Of a DNA stretch of 64,000 nucleotides, positions 35,678-47,646 are shown piece after piece. How positions within the stretch are numbered: the first letter of the stretch is position 1; each line of letters begins with the position of its first letter. Under the pieces are notes generated by a model. The model searched no databases. It had not been told where the DNA came from and saw only the letters and a list, made by a program, of their open reading frames with translations. The translations under genes and the position numbers were made by a program. This stretch comes from Ceratorhiza oryzae-sativae (taxonomy: Eukaryota > Basidiomycota > Agaricomycetes > Cantharellales > Ceratobasidiaceae): assembly GCA_030998015.1 (NCBI GenBank), contig JARWMV010000249.1:62001-126000 (forward strand), read 5' to 3'.

Positions 35678-37108
35678 CTATACGGCTCGATAATTGAAAC
35701 CCTGCACATGTGAATCTTCAGGGATGGCAGCATTCAGAGCCAATAACCACTCACTTGGGTCACCTAGGAACATTGGATCCTCGAAATCACCCTCATTCCA
35801 TTTGCTCTCTGCTTCAGAGCCGCGAGGGAAGACGAAGAAATGCATCATCCCTCTCTTGAGCTCAAGAAAGACATAATCCGGGTTAGGATGAGTCGAGGCC
35901 ATTGTTCTAACTTGCTCAAATACATCGGAGAGTGTCATTCCGCCTTGAATTAAGATCGTGTCCCCGCCAGCTGTCAGAGCATATACCAGCAACTTTGACG
36001 GGAGATAGTCGTAGTGGGGATCCCAGTTAGTCGGGTGATTGATGTGTGGATCATCTTCATCATCGGGCACGAGGGTCAGATTGTCCCGAGTTTTAGAGGG
36101 GGTAGGAAAAGCAGTCGTTCCAGGGAGGAACGTGTCCAATAACGACAGGATGGGTTTGTCTGAGGGATAATTCGAGACTGTATCGGTCGCATGTCGCTCA
36201 ATATATAAGAATCTTATATAGCTATATAGCGTTGCGGTCAATGGGTTGGATTGGATTGGAGGGTCGAGATATGGCATCTCGTGAGGATGGGTTGTTGGAA
36301 GTGCTCCGAATGCATTCACCCTCGAAGTTGGGACGATGCGCAGACGATGGTACTGGGATATAATCTAAGTCGTTGCGACTGAATATATGTTTCGATAGCG
36401 TACCGTATAAGCTTCCATTAGCTGGTGCCGCAGTTTTCCGTAGTCTCCTAACTTGGCTACATGTTGTTCCTTCTGCAAAGGCTGGTTTCGGGAATCAAGT
36501 CTTAGTCCCCTACCAAAGCACATAACACGCCATTATGCACCATTTACTAAGCCAATCTACCAAAACACTTACCTGGTACAGAAAACCAAAGCCTCGTCGT
36601 AGCGACTCAGTTCATTTAGCGCCCGTGCTGTGCGGTGGAGGGCTTTGATTGAATTAGGATCCATACGGAGGATCTCCGCCGTATCACGCAACACATCCTC
36701 CCAATTGCCTAGTTAACAAACCATGAAATAATATATGTTTCAACCAGCCTATTTTCGTACCCAACTCTAAATTTGCTGCTACGAGGCCCAACAGGATTGT
36801 TTTTTGCAATTTGGGGTCGCCCTCACTCAAGTTGATACCCTTCATATAGGCATCTCGCGCTTCTGACCACTTTCCTCTCTGAGAAAGTGCGGAACCTTCT
36901 ACTTGAGCTTGAGCTGCTGTGACTGTGAGAGCAACGTCACAAAATGTAAATGTCGTATTTGTAACATGACAATTGGTTTACCGTCCACCTCGGACCGAGA
37001 AGTTGCGCCAGGCAAGGTGTTACTATCAGGTGGTAAAGGGGTACCTTCTGCCGGAAGTGAAGTATCTCCGGTACCTTTCGCTTTGGCCTTGGACTTTTTT
37101 CTGGTCAT
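35678..37108 (-). CDS. CNS1/TTC4-like TPR co-chaperone, paralog A
   Basis: TPR plus wheel-domain protein resembling Hsp90/Hsp70 co-chaperones of the yeast CNS1 / animal TTC4 group. ATG at 37108 starts a Lys-rich leader (MTRKKSKAKAKGTGD). Spliced TPR exons read VEGSALSQRGKWSEARDAYM, LQKTILLGLVAANLELG, NWEDVLRDTAEILRMDPNSI and ALHRTARALNELSRYDEALV. A linker (QKEQHVAKLGDYGKLRHQLM) follows. The C-terminal exon has MPYLDPPIQSNPLTATLYSY, TNWDPHYDYLPSKLLVYAL, ILIQGGMTLSDVFEQV and MMHFFVFPRGSEAESKW, matching the wheel domain's LxVYxxT...MTLxDVF plan. Stop TAG at 35678. Unlike canonical CNS1/TTC4, no PLFM motif is seen at the N terminus. It lies tail-to-tail with the NLR-like gene and in tandem with paralog B. 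Confidence 0.75.
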
Positions 37109-38231
37109 GATGTAGTGAGCGTGCGTATGGTGAAGAAACGCCCTATCACATGACGGTATGGGCGCCAACCGTTGAGTTTCCAGATCTAGCTCTTTCGTAT
37201 AAACGGAATTGCTTGTGCTTATTGCTCTAATAGGTTGAAACCAGGCACAGCTGGGAAACATATCGAACACGCGGTAATGTTAGCTGCCCCACTCGAGTTC
37301 TCACTTAATAAACTCGTATGCGTGCTGAAGCATCGTGCGCTAGGTAGCAAATGAGAATGATTCTCTGAAGTTAATAGTGCGTTTTCCATAAAATTAATCG
37401 AACATACGATACACTATGCTTCCTCCCAGTGATTGGTTTGGCGAAAATCTCTGTCTCGCCAGGGTTGAAGAATTTGACGTGGTTCCAGACAGTTACTTAC
37501 CAGAGCCATTCAGTCCTCGACGCTTCGAAAATAACCACGCTTGAAGCTTTGCTCCATCTCCGAGTCTTTATGGCATGCAGTGGGGCTGACCTAGGTGGAA
37601 CGCCAGTTAGTCGTTCATTTCCTTTGCTTTTGCGCATACATTAACAAGGGTTATTTTATCCATGACACGAATTTTACCGCCGCTTTTTATGCGCAATACG
37701 CAGTAAACGGTGGTAGGAGGAATGTTTATCTTGGATTCCAAAGTCCTAGGTGCCTGATGATTCCCGCTTCTGACCCGAGAAGTGGAATGCTATTCGTCAC
37801 GAGGGTCTCTTCGCAAAAAGCGTCGTTTCTTCGCCCACGTAGCTTTTAGACTTAGACACGTTATACAGTGAGTAGTCACGGCTGAGTAGCGAAGCGAATG
37901 GTAAGCCGACAAACTCCTGCTTTATACTCACCTAGACCGAGGGTTTCATCCGAACCGAGCGAGCTAAAGCCCGTCTCGCTTGGAGCGAAAATAAGGAATA
38001 CGAACCAAAATTTGGTCTGCCGTTGTGGTAGAAAGAGAACAGCCTCGAGTATGTTAGCTCACACATAGTGCTGAATAAAACGTGCTAATGCTATTTTAGG
38101 CTAGGTGTGGCGCTAAAATTCAATTGTATGCCCATACGGTTGATATGAAACCGATGATGGTCGGCTATAGCCCTTCAATATGACCGCATGAATCCATTTT
38201 ATCAAAATGAAATATCTTCATAAATATGTGC
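37109..38231. other. Intergenic between co-chaperone paralogs A and B
   Basis: About 1.1 kb. It should include the promoter of paralog A and the 3' end of paralog B. Small ORFs only; nothing recognised. Confidence 0.4.
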
Positions 38232-39838
38232 TCAATTACCACACGCCAGCCTAGTCATTCTATGCCGAGCAATAAACGATGGGGATCCCTCCTTGTTGAC
38301 TGCACGGCCTGGAGTACCATAATTATATGCTCGAAACCTCATGTTGGTCATGGTTGCTACCGCTTCAGTCACATCGTATCCTGAAAATAATGAGCCATAC
38401 ACAATCAAGCATACTAATACACTTGCCTGGCTCCGTAAGATCTGACAGAGATTCAAAATCTGCATTTTCAAACCTCTCCTCCGCCTCTGAACCTTTACGA
38501 AAAGCGTATAACGCAACTAGCCCCTGCATTATCTCGATATAGTCTTTTCCCGAGTTATATTCGCCGTTATCATCGTAAAATGGCTCCGTTAATCCTTTAG
38601 TCTCCACGCATACATCGGAGAGTGTCATTTGTCCCGTGATCGGGATGATAGATCTATTGCGTGTCAGTGCATACACTGCGAGAGTTGAGGGAAGAAACTG
38701 GTATTCTGGGTCCCATGAAGTGGGATGTGTAAAGCCCAGGTTTGGTGTGGCCGAATGTGAAAGTGGATTGGGAGTGAAAACAAGCTTTTCGCGCATTGAC
38801 GTGAGAGTTGTGGGAGGAGTTGAACCAGGCAGAAGTACGACGAGGACTGGTAAGATTGGTTGGTTAAAAGGAAATTCTGCAACCATATCTCCTGCTGATC
38901 GTTCGGCATATCCAATGCTTAGATAGCAAAATAATGTTGCCTGCGTAGGGTTCATAGGCATGGGCGGGTCGAGGAATGGCAAGAAGCTAGGCTTAGTCGC
39001 AGGTCCGGTACCAACGAAATCCTCTATGCTAGGCACGATGAGAAGGTGGTTGTACTAGGATGGATTTGTCATCGGCCTAACCGAAGATATCCGAGAGAAA
39101 ATTTACCATGTATGCTATGTCCAAGGCCTGTTGAGTGAGCGTAATAGTACCCTCCAAGGCCCTACGGTGTTCTTCTTGAAGCGGCTTGTTATGTGGTTCA
39201 AGCTTTAACGCTCTGTCGGGAGGAACACACTCGTTGCGTAAATAATTCTCAGTAGAAAACGGTCGATGACACTTGCCTATCACAGCAGTCCAACGCTTCC
39301 TCAAAGCGTGTTAATTCAACCGATGCTTTTGCAGCACGGTAAAGTGCCTTGACGGACTTTTGATCCATGTGTAGCGCCCAGGCCGTATCGCGCAGGACCG
39401 CAAACCAGTCCTCTGGAGGAATAAGAAACTAAACTAAACATAAAATGAGATGTTCACATACTTAGGTGCAGATTAGTTGCGGCCATGTTCAATATGATCA
39501 GTTTGCGAATATTGCGATCACTTGTTGGTATAGCGCAACCACATTTGTAGGCATGCTGAGCCTCCTCGTACCGCTGTTCTCGATATAGCCTATCCCCTTC
39601 TTCTTTGACCTGGTGTGCCATTACTGTGTGGTAATGATTGGATTCACTAACACCGGGCAAAACAGCATTCAAGGCACTCACGATCGATCGTTTCCTGTGA
39701 CATTTCTTGATACAGTTCTGGGGGTATCGGGCGCCGCTCTGTGGGGGGTATTATTAGGTCGGGAGTTTCGGCTACGGCGTTTCGCATGAAAAGAGGCATA
39801 TCATCGGCGTTTCCCGTGGTCCCGGGCGAGCTTGGCAT
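38232..39838 (-). CDS. CNS1/TTC4-like TPR co-chaperone, paralog B
   Basis: Second co-chaperone paralog and the more canonical one. ATG at 39838: MPSSPGTTGNADDMPLFMRN, with the PLFM motif typical of CNS1/TTC4 N termini. TPR exons read VKEEGDRLYREQRYEEAQHA, RKLIILNMAATNLHLS, DWFAVLRDTAWALHMDQKSV, ALYRAAKASVELTRFEEALD and RALKLEPHNKPLQEEHRRAL. The wheel-domain exon has FLPFLDPPMPMNPTQATLFC, HPTSWDPEYQFLPSTLAVYA, MTLSDVCVETKG and LYAFRKGSEAEERF, then a short last exon GYDVTEAVATMTNMRFRAYN. The stop is at 38232. Two introns appear to use GC instead of GT at the donor (GCAAGT at 39271-39276 and 38421-38426). No disabling change seen. It is transcribed divergently from the dehydrogenase gene. Confidence 0.78.
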
Positions 39839-39993
39839 AGCGGATTTACAGAGTGATGGACAGCGGTGAGCCCTGGTAGTCACATGACCGACTGGGGCCA
39901 CGGGATCGTTCCGGCTCGGCCAAGGTCCGCACCGACTATATTAACCTTCCCCACACGTTCACCTCTCGCTAGACCTCGTCTCTCTCACTCGAA
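39839..39993. promoter_or_regulatory. Compact divergent promoter
   Basis: Only 155 bases separate the ATG of co-chaperone paralog B (minus) from the ATG of methylmalonate-semialdehyde dehydrogenase (plus), so both genes share one regulatory space. An ACTATATTAACC sequence near 39934-39945 could serve as a TATA-like element for the dehydrogenase. Confidence 0.5.
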
Positions 39994-42337
39994 ATGCTTC
40001 GGAATCTCCCTCGTAACCGCACCCTCGCGTCCTTACGCCAGAGACGTGTCTCGACACTGTCTGCACCTGCTCGACAGGCGGCAGAACAAATATCAAAGGA
40101 CTGGAAAGGAACGAGCGCAACAGGAGAAAATACAAAACTGTATATCGGAGGAGAATTTGTTGAGAGCAAGGCCTCGCAATGGTTGGATGTACTTGATCCA
40201 GTACGTATCCATGTTTACCGTAATGGCGCAGGACCTCACCTGGTCGAAACCTTTAGTCGACCCAAACACTGTTGACACGCGTACCAGAAACGACGCAGTC
40301 CGAGTTTGACGCGGCCGTCGACGCGGCGTCCCAGGCCTTTAAAACATGGAGCCGAACAAGCATTTTGACCAGACAACGTGTGGTCATGGAGTACGTACAA
40401 AGTCATAGGATGTTGAATGTAGCCTTATGCACGCTTCCACAGGCTGCAACACCTTGTTCGCAAGCATGCCCCTTCGATCGCTCAAAGCATTGTGCTCGAG
40501 CAAGGAAAAACCTTTGGTGATGCCCAAGGTGTGCGAAATTATGCACAAGCTTTGCATTCTTGCAATTAACCGTTGGTCCAGGCGATGTTACACGGGGTCT
40601 CCAAGTTGTCGAGTCGGCGTGTGCCATCACATCCAGCCTCCTCGGAGAGAAGTTGGAAGTAAGCAAAGATATGGACACGCAAGTCCGGAAAGTACCACTA
40701 GGCGTATGCGCAAGGTAGCTGCTACTAGGTGCCCAATATTCAACTTGATTAATCCCGTTGCCAGCGTCGCTCCATTCAATTTCCCTGCGATGATTCCTCT
40801 CTGGACAATCCCGATGGCACTCGCAACGGGGAACACTCTGGTTCTCAAGCCTTCTGAACGAGACCCGGGTGCCGCTATGTGTTTTACTATTTTGTGGACT
40901 GACTGAGGGTTTACTGAATGGCGCCATGCGGGATATGACATAAAGGATTATAGCAGAGTTGTGTGAACGTGCAGGGGCTCCGCCGGGTACATTAAACGTG
41001 GTGCACGGCACGGTGCCCATAGTCAACGGAATTTGCGATCACCCAGCTATCAAAGCTATTAGCTTCGTCGGTGGAGACAAGGCTGGAACCCACATCTATC
41101 AACGGTGAGCTCGAGGGTTTTGGTAGAGCTCGAGGATAGCTCTTTGACCTGCTTCCCGGGATATAGGGGAACAAAGAATGGAAAGCGAGTGCAGGTACGC
41201 TTTGGATGAACAATCCAGGCATCTGACTAACCGTAAATAGGCAAACCTTGGGGCCAAGAATCACGCTGTTATTCTTCCGGATGGTAATTGGTTGACAAAG
41301 CCCGACACCAAGTGCATGTACCTGATTCGCCGCCTCTCTTAGCCAACAAGAACCTCGCACTCAATTCGATTGTCGGCGCGGCGTTCGGCGCTGCTGGCCA
41401 ACGCTGCATGGCCATTTCAGTCGGTGCGTTTTGTGTGAGCTATATGCTTATGTGATACTGACAAAGCGCATACATGAAGCCGTGTTTGTTGGTACAACAC
41501 ATTCATGGCTCCCTGAACTCGTCGAGCGGGCAAAGGCCCTGAAAGTCAACGGAGGATTCGAGCCGGGTGCAGACCTGTGTGTGACCTATTAATTTAGCTC
41601 CATATCTCAATGCTAACATGTTTATTACCGCAGCGGTCCATTGATATCTCCACACGCGAAATCCCGCGTTGAATCAATTATTGGGTCTGTAACCGAAGAA
41701 GGCGGCAAGATCCTTCTCGATGGGAGGGGACTTGTTGTCCCGGGTTACGAAAAGGGAAATTTTGTTGGACCGACCGTGGTCGAAGCCGTGCGTGATATGC
41801 GAGCGTACAAGTTGGTGCCATACACGTCCATTTTTCGTGCAATCACTTATGAATTCGACCGACTAGGGAGGAAATATTCGGTCCGGTTCTGGTTTGCCTC
41901 CAAGCTGATACTCTTGATGACGCACTCGCGATTGTCAACTCGAACAAATACGGCAACGGGACGGCCATCTTTACCCAGTCCGGTGCTTCCGCACGCAAGT
42001 TCGAGGCTGAGGTTGAGGCTGGCCAAGGTGGGCTTGATTCTTGCATCCAGGATTCAAATATTAATTGATTCAATGAATAGTTGGGATCAACGTTCCCATT
42101 CCGGTTCCGTTGCCCATGTTTTCGTGGAGTGGAAACAAGGCGAGCGTGTTGGGTGACATTGGATTCTACGGCAAGAGGTGGGATTGAAGGATATCTGGCT
42201 CGCAACAACATGGTTTACTAACCCCTCACTATAGTGGGATCAACTTTTATACCCAAAACAAGACCACAACGAGTCTCTGGCGCGCGGAGGACGCAACGGC
42301 AAACAAGGCTTCGGTAGATATGCCAGTAATGCGGTAA
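39994..42337 (+). CDS. Methylmalonate-semialdehyde dehydrogenase (acylating), mitochondrial
   Basis: Aldehyde dehydrogenase of the ALDH6 type. It converts methylmalonate or malonate semialdehyde to propionyl-CoA or acetyl-CoA with NAD+ and CoA, in valine and uracil breakdown. ATG at 39994 opens a mitochondrial presequence ([20 protein letters not shown]). Then come [27 protein letters not shown]-type helices, [55 protein letters not shown], and the catalytic loop [12 protein letters not shown] with the active Cys. Later exons read [38 protein letters not shown] and [20 protein letters not shown]. It ends with [16 protein letters not shown], and TAA is at 42337. Many introns of about 50 nt; all exons join in frame as far as checked. 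Confidence 0.9.
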
Positions 42338-43082
42338 TTGACACCGGATTCTTGCTGCCTAGAATCCTCCCTTGAGGCGGGCATCGATTAAAAGTGGTAT
42401 AGAAGTGGAAGATATATTTGGTAATGCAAAGAATTAAATGAGAACATACAACCAAAAGCGTTTGGTAGCGCGAACGAAACAACTAAATTACAGAGCGGTG
42501 CTTGTGAGTCTGCTCGAGCCGGCGGTGTTTACTCTGGCGCAGCTTTCGGGGGGACATTAGGTGTAGGTAACAGGCCCTCAGAGGTTGCATGCGCCTGCTC
42601 CGATTCCACCCCCGGCTGCCCCTGAGTCTGAGCCTGTTTCCTTTCAGGACGTTTCTGTTTCGAGTTCCAGTGAACTATTCGTATGCGAGCTTTGCGCGAA
42701 AATCGCACCTTGCGCCTGAAATAAGGGCCCAGGTTCTCCGCACGCTTCATCTTCTTGGTTCGAGGCATTGCGGGATATATGATCGAATGTGGTGGCTGGG
42801 CGGAGGAATTGCGTCGATGGTGCGGCTGTCTGGCTCAGTCACGTGTTGTATTCTAGGGACCAACACAGCGTTCCAGAGACTAACCAAAGCTTACGATCCC
42901 AAATCTCCCGGCTCTTCACAGCTAAACAACGTATCAATGCATTACAACAAACACCTCACAACGATCGACCGATCAATCAAGCTGAAAAAAGAAGAAAAAA
43001 ACGAAAGGGACAAGAGAGTGATACACATCCGTGATACAACCTATTTTTTTTTCACTACGACTTCAACTAGACCGCCAGCGCC
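42338..43082. other. Convergent 3' region between the dehydrogenase and aconitase genes
   Basis: About 745 bases. One small minus-strand ORF is listed separately (42529-42768). The rest shows no coding signal. Confidence 0.4.
42529..42768 (-). CDS. Small basic hypothetical protein
   Basis: A 79-codon uninterrupted ORF starting MPRTKKMKRAENLGPYFRRK, very rich in Lys/Arg in its first half and Gln/Pro in its second half. The first half looks like a nucleic-acid-binding or nucleolar segment, but I do not recognise a family. No flanking exons were found. It sits between the 3' ends of two convergent genes, so it could also be a chance ORF. Confidence 0.35.
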   Translation of the reverse strand: MPRTKKMKRAENLGPYFRRKVRFSRKARIRIVHWNSKQKRPERKQAQTQGQPGVESEQAHATSEGLLPTPNVPPKAAPE

Positions 43083-46035
43083 TTAGTTGCCCTTGGCCTT
43101 CTTCGCCATCAAGTTCAATGCGCTTCCAGCCTTGAACCACTCAATCTGGCCTTCGTTGAAGCTGTGTGCGAGCTCAACCTCCTCGGTGCTTCCGTCCTTG
43201 TGATGCAAGACGAGTCCGAGGTTCTTGCCGGGAGCAAAGCTCTCGAGGCCAGTAATGTCAACACGATCCTCGGGCTGGATCTTGTCGTAATCGGCCGGGT
43301 CGACAAAGGTCAAAGCGAGCATGCCTTGCTTCTTCAAGTTGGTCTCGTGGATACGGGCGAACGAGCGCACGATGATGGCCAGACCGCCGAGGTAGCGAGG
43401 CTCGAGCGCAGCGTGTTCGCGGGAGGAGCCCTCACCGTAGTTGTGGTCACCTAGCCAACCATCAGGTTTGATGTGCAAGAGCAAGGGTAGGCGAATGCTT
43501 ACCAACGACAACCCACTTGATGCCCTTGTCACGGTAGTCGGCCGCAACCTGCGGGACACCACCCCATTTGCCGGTCTCCTGGTTCTGGACCTTGTTTGCC
43601 TCACCGTTGGCAGAATTGATCGCACCAATCAAGCAGTTCTCTGCATATCGGATCAACGCCTAATCATATATGCATACGACTCTATTAAACTCACGAGAGA
43701 TGTTCTGGAGATGTCCGCGGTACTTGAGCCACGGTCCGCCAGCCGAAATGTGATCTGTCGTGCACTTGCCCTGAACCTTGATCAAGATGGGCAGGTTCTC
43801 GGGCTTCTTGCCGTCCCAAGGCTTGAAGGGCTGCAAGAGCTGAAGGCGGTCACTCTTGGGGTCGACGATGACGTTGACGCTGGAAGGCAAATGTCAGCCA
43901 CAGGTAACAAACAAAATTATACCAAGAAAACGCAAATTGAGTCCAAGGACCCGGTTAGAGGTGTGAACCCGAATCCCAGAAAGACGTAAGAATAAAATTA
44001 AACCCAATCGACCGGAACGCTAGTGCGCTCGATCATCGATCGAACCACTCAACTATAACCCAAGCTTAGATCCGCCCACCCCCCGGGGCTCGGCGCCTTC
44101 CGTCAAGAGGTCGAGACATTGTCCATAGGGAAAGCCCAACAACCGGGGCGAGCCAGAAACCAGAAAAAACTCACCTGGCCCGGTCCTCTGGCGGAGGCTG
44201 GAAGGTATCTTGTCCAGGATCGTATCCACGAGGCGGGAGCTCGTTTCCGTTGGGGTCAGTGAACTTGAATGGCTTGCCATCCGAGCCAGTGAGCGTATCG
44301 GTGAGCGGGTTGAAGGTCAGATCTCCAGCAAAGGCCATGGCGGTGACGATATCGGGCGACGCGACGAATGCGTGGGTGGCCGGGTTGGCGTCGTTACGAC
44401 CAGTAAAGTTGCGGTTGTAGGAGGTGATGACTAGAATGGTGGGTTGGATTAGGTAAAAGTAATAGGAGAAAGATGGTAGGGAACGCACTCGAGTTGACCT
44501 CGCCCTTCTTCACATCCTGACGATCCCACTGACCAATGCACGGCCCGCATGCGTTGGCCAACACGAGGCCGCCGACCTTCTCAAACGCCGCGATCTGTCC
44601 ATCACGCTCGATCGTGGCACGGACCTGTTCCGAACCAGGGGTGATCGTGAACTTGGACTTGGTCGAGAGTCCGTGGGCGCTGGCCTCGTTGGCGATCGAC
44701 GCCGACCGGCTCATATCCTCATACGACGAGTTGGTGCACGAACCAATCAACGCAACCTTGAGCTCAGAAGGCCAGTTGTTCTTCTTGACCGCATCGGCAA
44801 ATTGCGAGATGGGCGTCGCCAAGTCGGGGGTGAACGGACCGTTGATGTGCGGCTCGAGTTCGGACAGGTTAACTTCGATCATCTGGTCGTATTCGGCACC
44901 CTGGTCGGGTTTGAGGTTGTGCTGGAAGGACTTGGCGTATTCGGCAATGTCTCCACGCTTGGTCGCGCGCAGGTAGTCGCCCATGCGCTCATTGTACGGG
45001 AACATTGAAGTCGTAGCGCCGATTTCCGCACCCATGTTGCAAATGGTGGCCATACCCGTGCAAGAGAGCGATTCGACACCTGGACCGGTGTATTCGACGA
45101 TCGCGCCAGTTCCACCCTTGACAGTCAAGATGCCAGCAACCTTGAGGATAACATCTACGAATTGATGAATGAGCACACGAGTGGAAATGAAGTGGGGAGA
45201 TACGGACCCTTGGGCGAAGTCCAGCCCGAGATCTTGCCCGTGAGGTTAACGCCGATAACCTTGGGGCACTTGAGCTCCCAAGGGATGTTAGCCATGACGT
45301 CAACGGCATCAGCACCACCGACACCACAGGCGATCATTCCCAGACCACCTGCATTGGGCGTGTGAGAGTCGGTACCAATCATCAGCCCACCAGGGAAAGC
45401 ATAGTTTTCGAGGATGATTTGGTGAATGATGCCGGAGCCTGGCTTCCAGAAGCCAATGCCGTACTAGAAATAGACCACAGGTTTGCGTCATGGACGAATG
45501 GCGCGGTTGGAATGGACGCACCTTGGCAGTTGCAGTTGCCAAAAAGTCGTAGACCTCTTTGTTTATGTCGATGGCACGAGCAAGATCCTTGACACCGCCG
45601 ACCTGAGCCTCGATAAGATGGTCACAGTGTACAGTAGTCGGGACCGCGGTGGTGGGCATGCCCGCCGACATGAACTGGAGCAGCGCCATCTGGGCCGTCG
45701 CATCCTGGCACGCAACACGGTCGGGGCGAAGCTTGAGGTAGCTCACGCCGCGAGTGATGTCCTGGTGGGCGGGATCGTCCAGGTGACCATACAGGATCTT
45801 CTCGGACAGCGTCAAGGGGCGGTTGAGCCTGATCTGCGAGTCAGCGATGGGCACAGTCGGGATATATGCGCGCATACCTCTGGCGGACGACCGCGAGATT
45901 GTCCTCGATGCGCTGATAGTTGATGTAATTGCCCTGCTCGAGTGGGCTCATCGGGACCTTCTTGTCCCCGATGCGGGGGGCCGCCGTCGCGAAGCCGCGG
46001 GCGAGAGCGCGGGCACGTGTCCTGAGCGAGTACAT
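43083..46035 (-). CDS. Aconitate hydratase, mitochondrial
   Basis: TCA-cycle aconitase, converting citrate to isocitrate through a [4Fe-4S] cluster. ATG at 46035 gives the presequence [20 protein letters not shown] (an in-frame ATG at 46065 is an alternative). Then come [90 protein letters not shown] and [20 protein letters not shown]. Cluster cysteines are in [13 protein letters not shown] and [11 protein letters not shown]. The swivel domain has [20 protein letters not shown] and [20 protein letters not shown]. It ends [14 protein letters not shown] with TAA at 43083. All catalytic landmarks are present. One intron (43880-44174) is 295 nt, far longer than the rest. Confidence 0.95.
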
Positions 46036-47646
46036 CGTCGTAGTCGTCGTCCTCAACGTCACCAACGCAAGGTAAGGGTATGATGTCCGTCTGAGACTAG
46101 TTTGGTCCCGGCTTTATCTCGCGTCTGCGTCCGTGATTACCCGTGGGAGCGCCCAATCACACGCCGGCCGTTGTTCACCAAAATTTGGATCCGTCCACGG
46201 TCTTCCGCGGATCCTGGCCTGCAGACCTCCCTCGGAACCAGCCGGAGCCCGGATGCCGGTCTCCAGACCAGGTGGCGCTGCTCCCGTTTTCAGCCTCCCC
46301 GCATGCAGCGCCGGACGTCGGACACATCGGACGAACGAATCTGATCTGAGCCACCTTTCTGTGGCCTTTTCTGCGTGTTCTGTTTGATATATCTGCGGGC
46401 TGTATCGAATAGCACGATAACAACTCGAGGCTTAGTCCATCCTTGGCCAAGCCGCTAACGAGAAAATTATGCAACCAGTGTCGGATCCACGAAAATAATT
46501 CGGGTGACGCTCTGAGATTCGAGAATTGGCGAAAACGTGTATGCCCCCGCACTCGTTTGCCGACCCCACAACTGAACACTATCGGCGACGATCATCCGGG
46601 TTAGCATCGCCTGCCTTGTCACTACCTGTTTTCGTCTAGGGATTTCGTATATGCCAGTAAAGGAGCAGATGCATGATTCAACTTTGGTCGGTTGAATATC
46701 GTCTACGCATATAATCATTTGAGGCATGCCACTTGCGGATTGAACCCGTTCGCCCCTTCACTCACACCCATCAATTGAAAAAGGCGAGTACTTATCTACT
46801 TAAGCACTCAAAATACTCCAACTGGAGGGTCGTATGTCTGGAAATGTGCACTAGAAACTGTGCAGCAAACAGCCAGAAGACAAGAACCGGCTGCAACGGC
46901 CGTAAGCGGGGCAATGTCAACTATCTCCGTCATGCACGACATGTGGAGTACAATCCGAGAAAGAGCCGTAGCCACCCAAATATGAAGTAAAAATGTCATG
47001 TACAATTGGCGATAGCAACGAAGGGACGAGCACTCGCAATGGGGGAGGGTCTCTGGGGGATATCTTAGGATACCATAGGCGCCAGGTATTCAGAGGCACC
47101 AACCACGTTGGAAGAAGACCTTTGTCTCGATCGTAACAATACGGCAGCCTTCGATACAAAAACGAGGGCCAGTATCTCTGCTAATAGCTAGAGCATGCCA
47201 AGGATTACTACAGGTACTAATATTTGTGCGAGAGCTGGCACAGCAGCAACGCAAAAACCTGGCTATTGTTGACAAGATTGAGCGAATGAGTTTGTGTAAA
47301 ACCAATTTTCACCGTTGTGCCCAGGCCAAGGTGCCTGCTTACGAACTGGGAGTTTCTCGTGTGGCCTCGGAGCGCTCGTGTTGCCTAACATGTATATGTA
47401 ATACTCACAAGGATAACGAGTTTATCTCATTATAGCCAAGATACCGTGTTGAATGCAGCGTCATCCGAATAGCCGGTCAATTCTCCCTCACAAATATTCG
47501 TTCCACTGGGTTGGATGGTCACCAAACCCAACTGGCGCTAAGCAGCGTTGATCAGGCTTACTCAATCGACAGTTTATAGATTTCGGACTTAGGAGATCGG
47601 ACGTCTAACGACCACTCCGATTCAATCTTTCGTCCAGCCTTTCAAG
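46036..47646. other. 1.6-kb intergenic region, no gene recognised
   Basis: Between two divergently transcribed genes (aconitase minus, nucleotidase plus). A GC-rich part near the aconitase start (46080-46360) contains overlapping ORFs on both strands without family resemblance. The rest has only short ORFs. Likely promoter and spacer. Confidence 0.4.

Noticed and set aside
46175..46579. 134-codon minus-strand ORF upstream of aconitase
   Set aside because: Overlaps three similar ORFs on the opposite strand in GC-rich sequence; no motif or splice partner.
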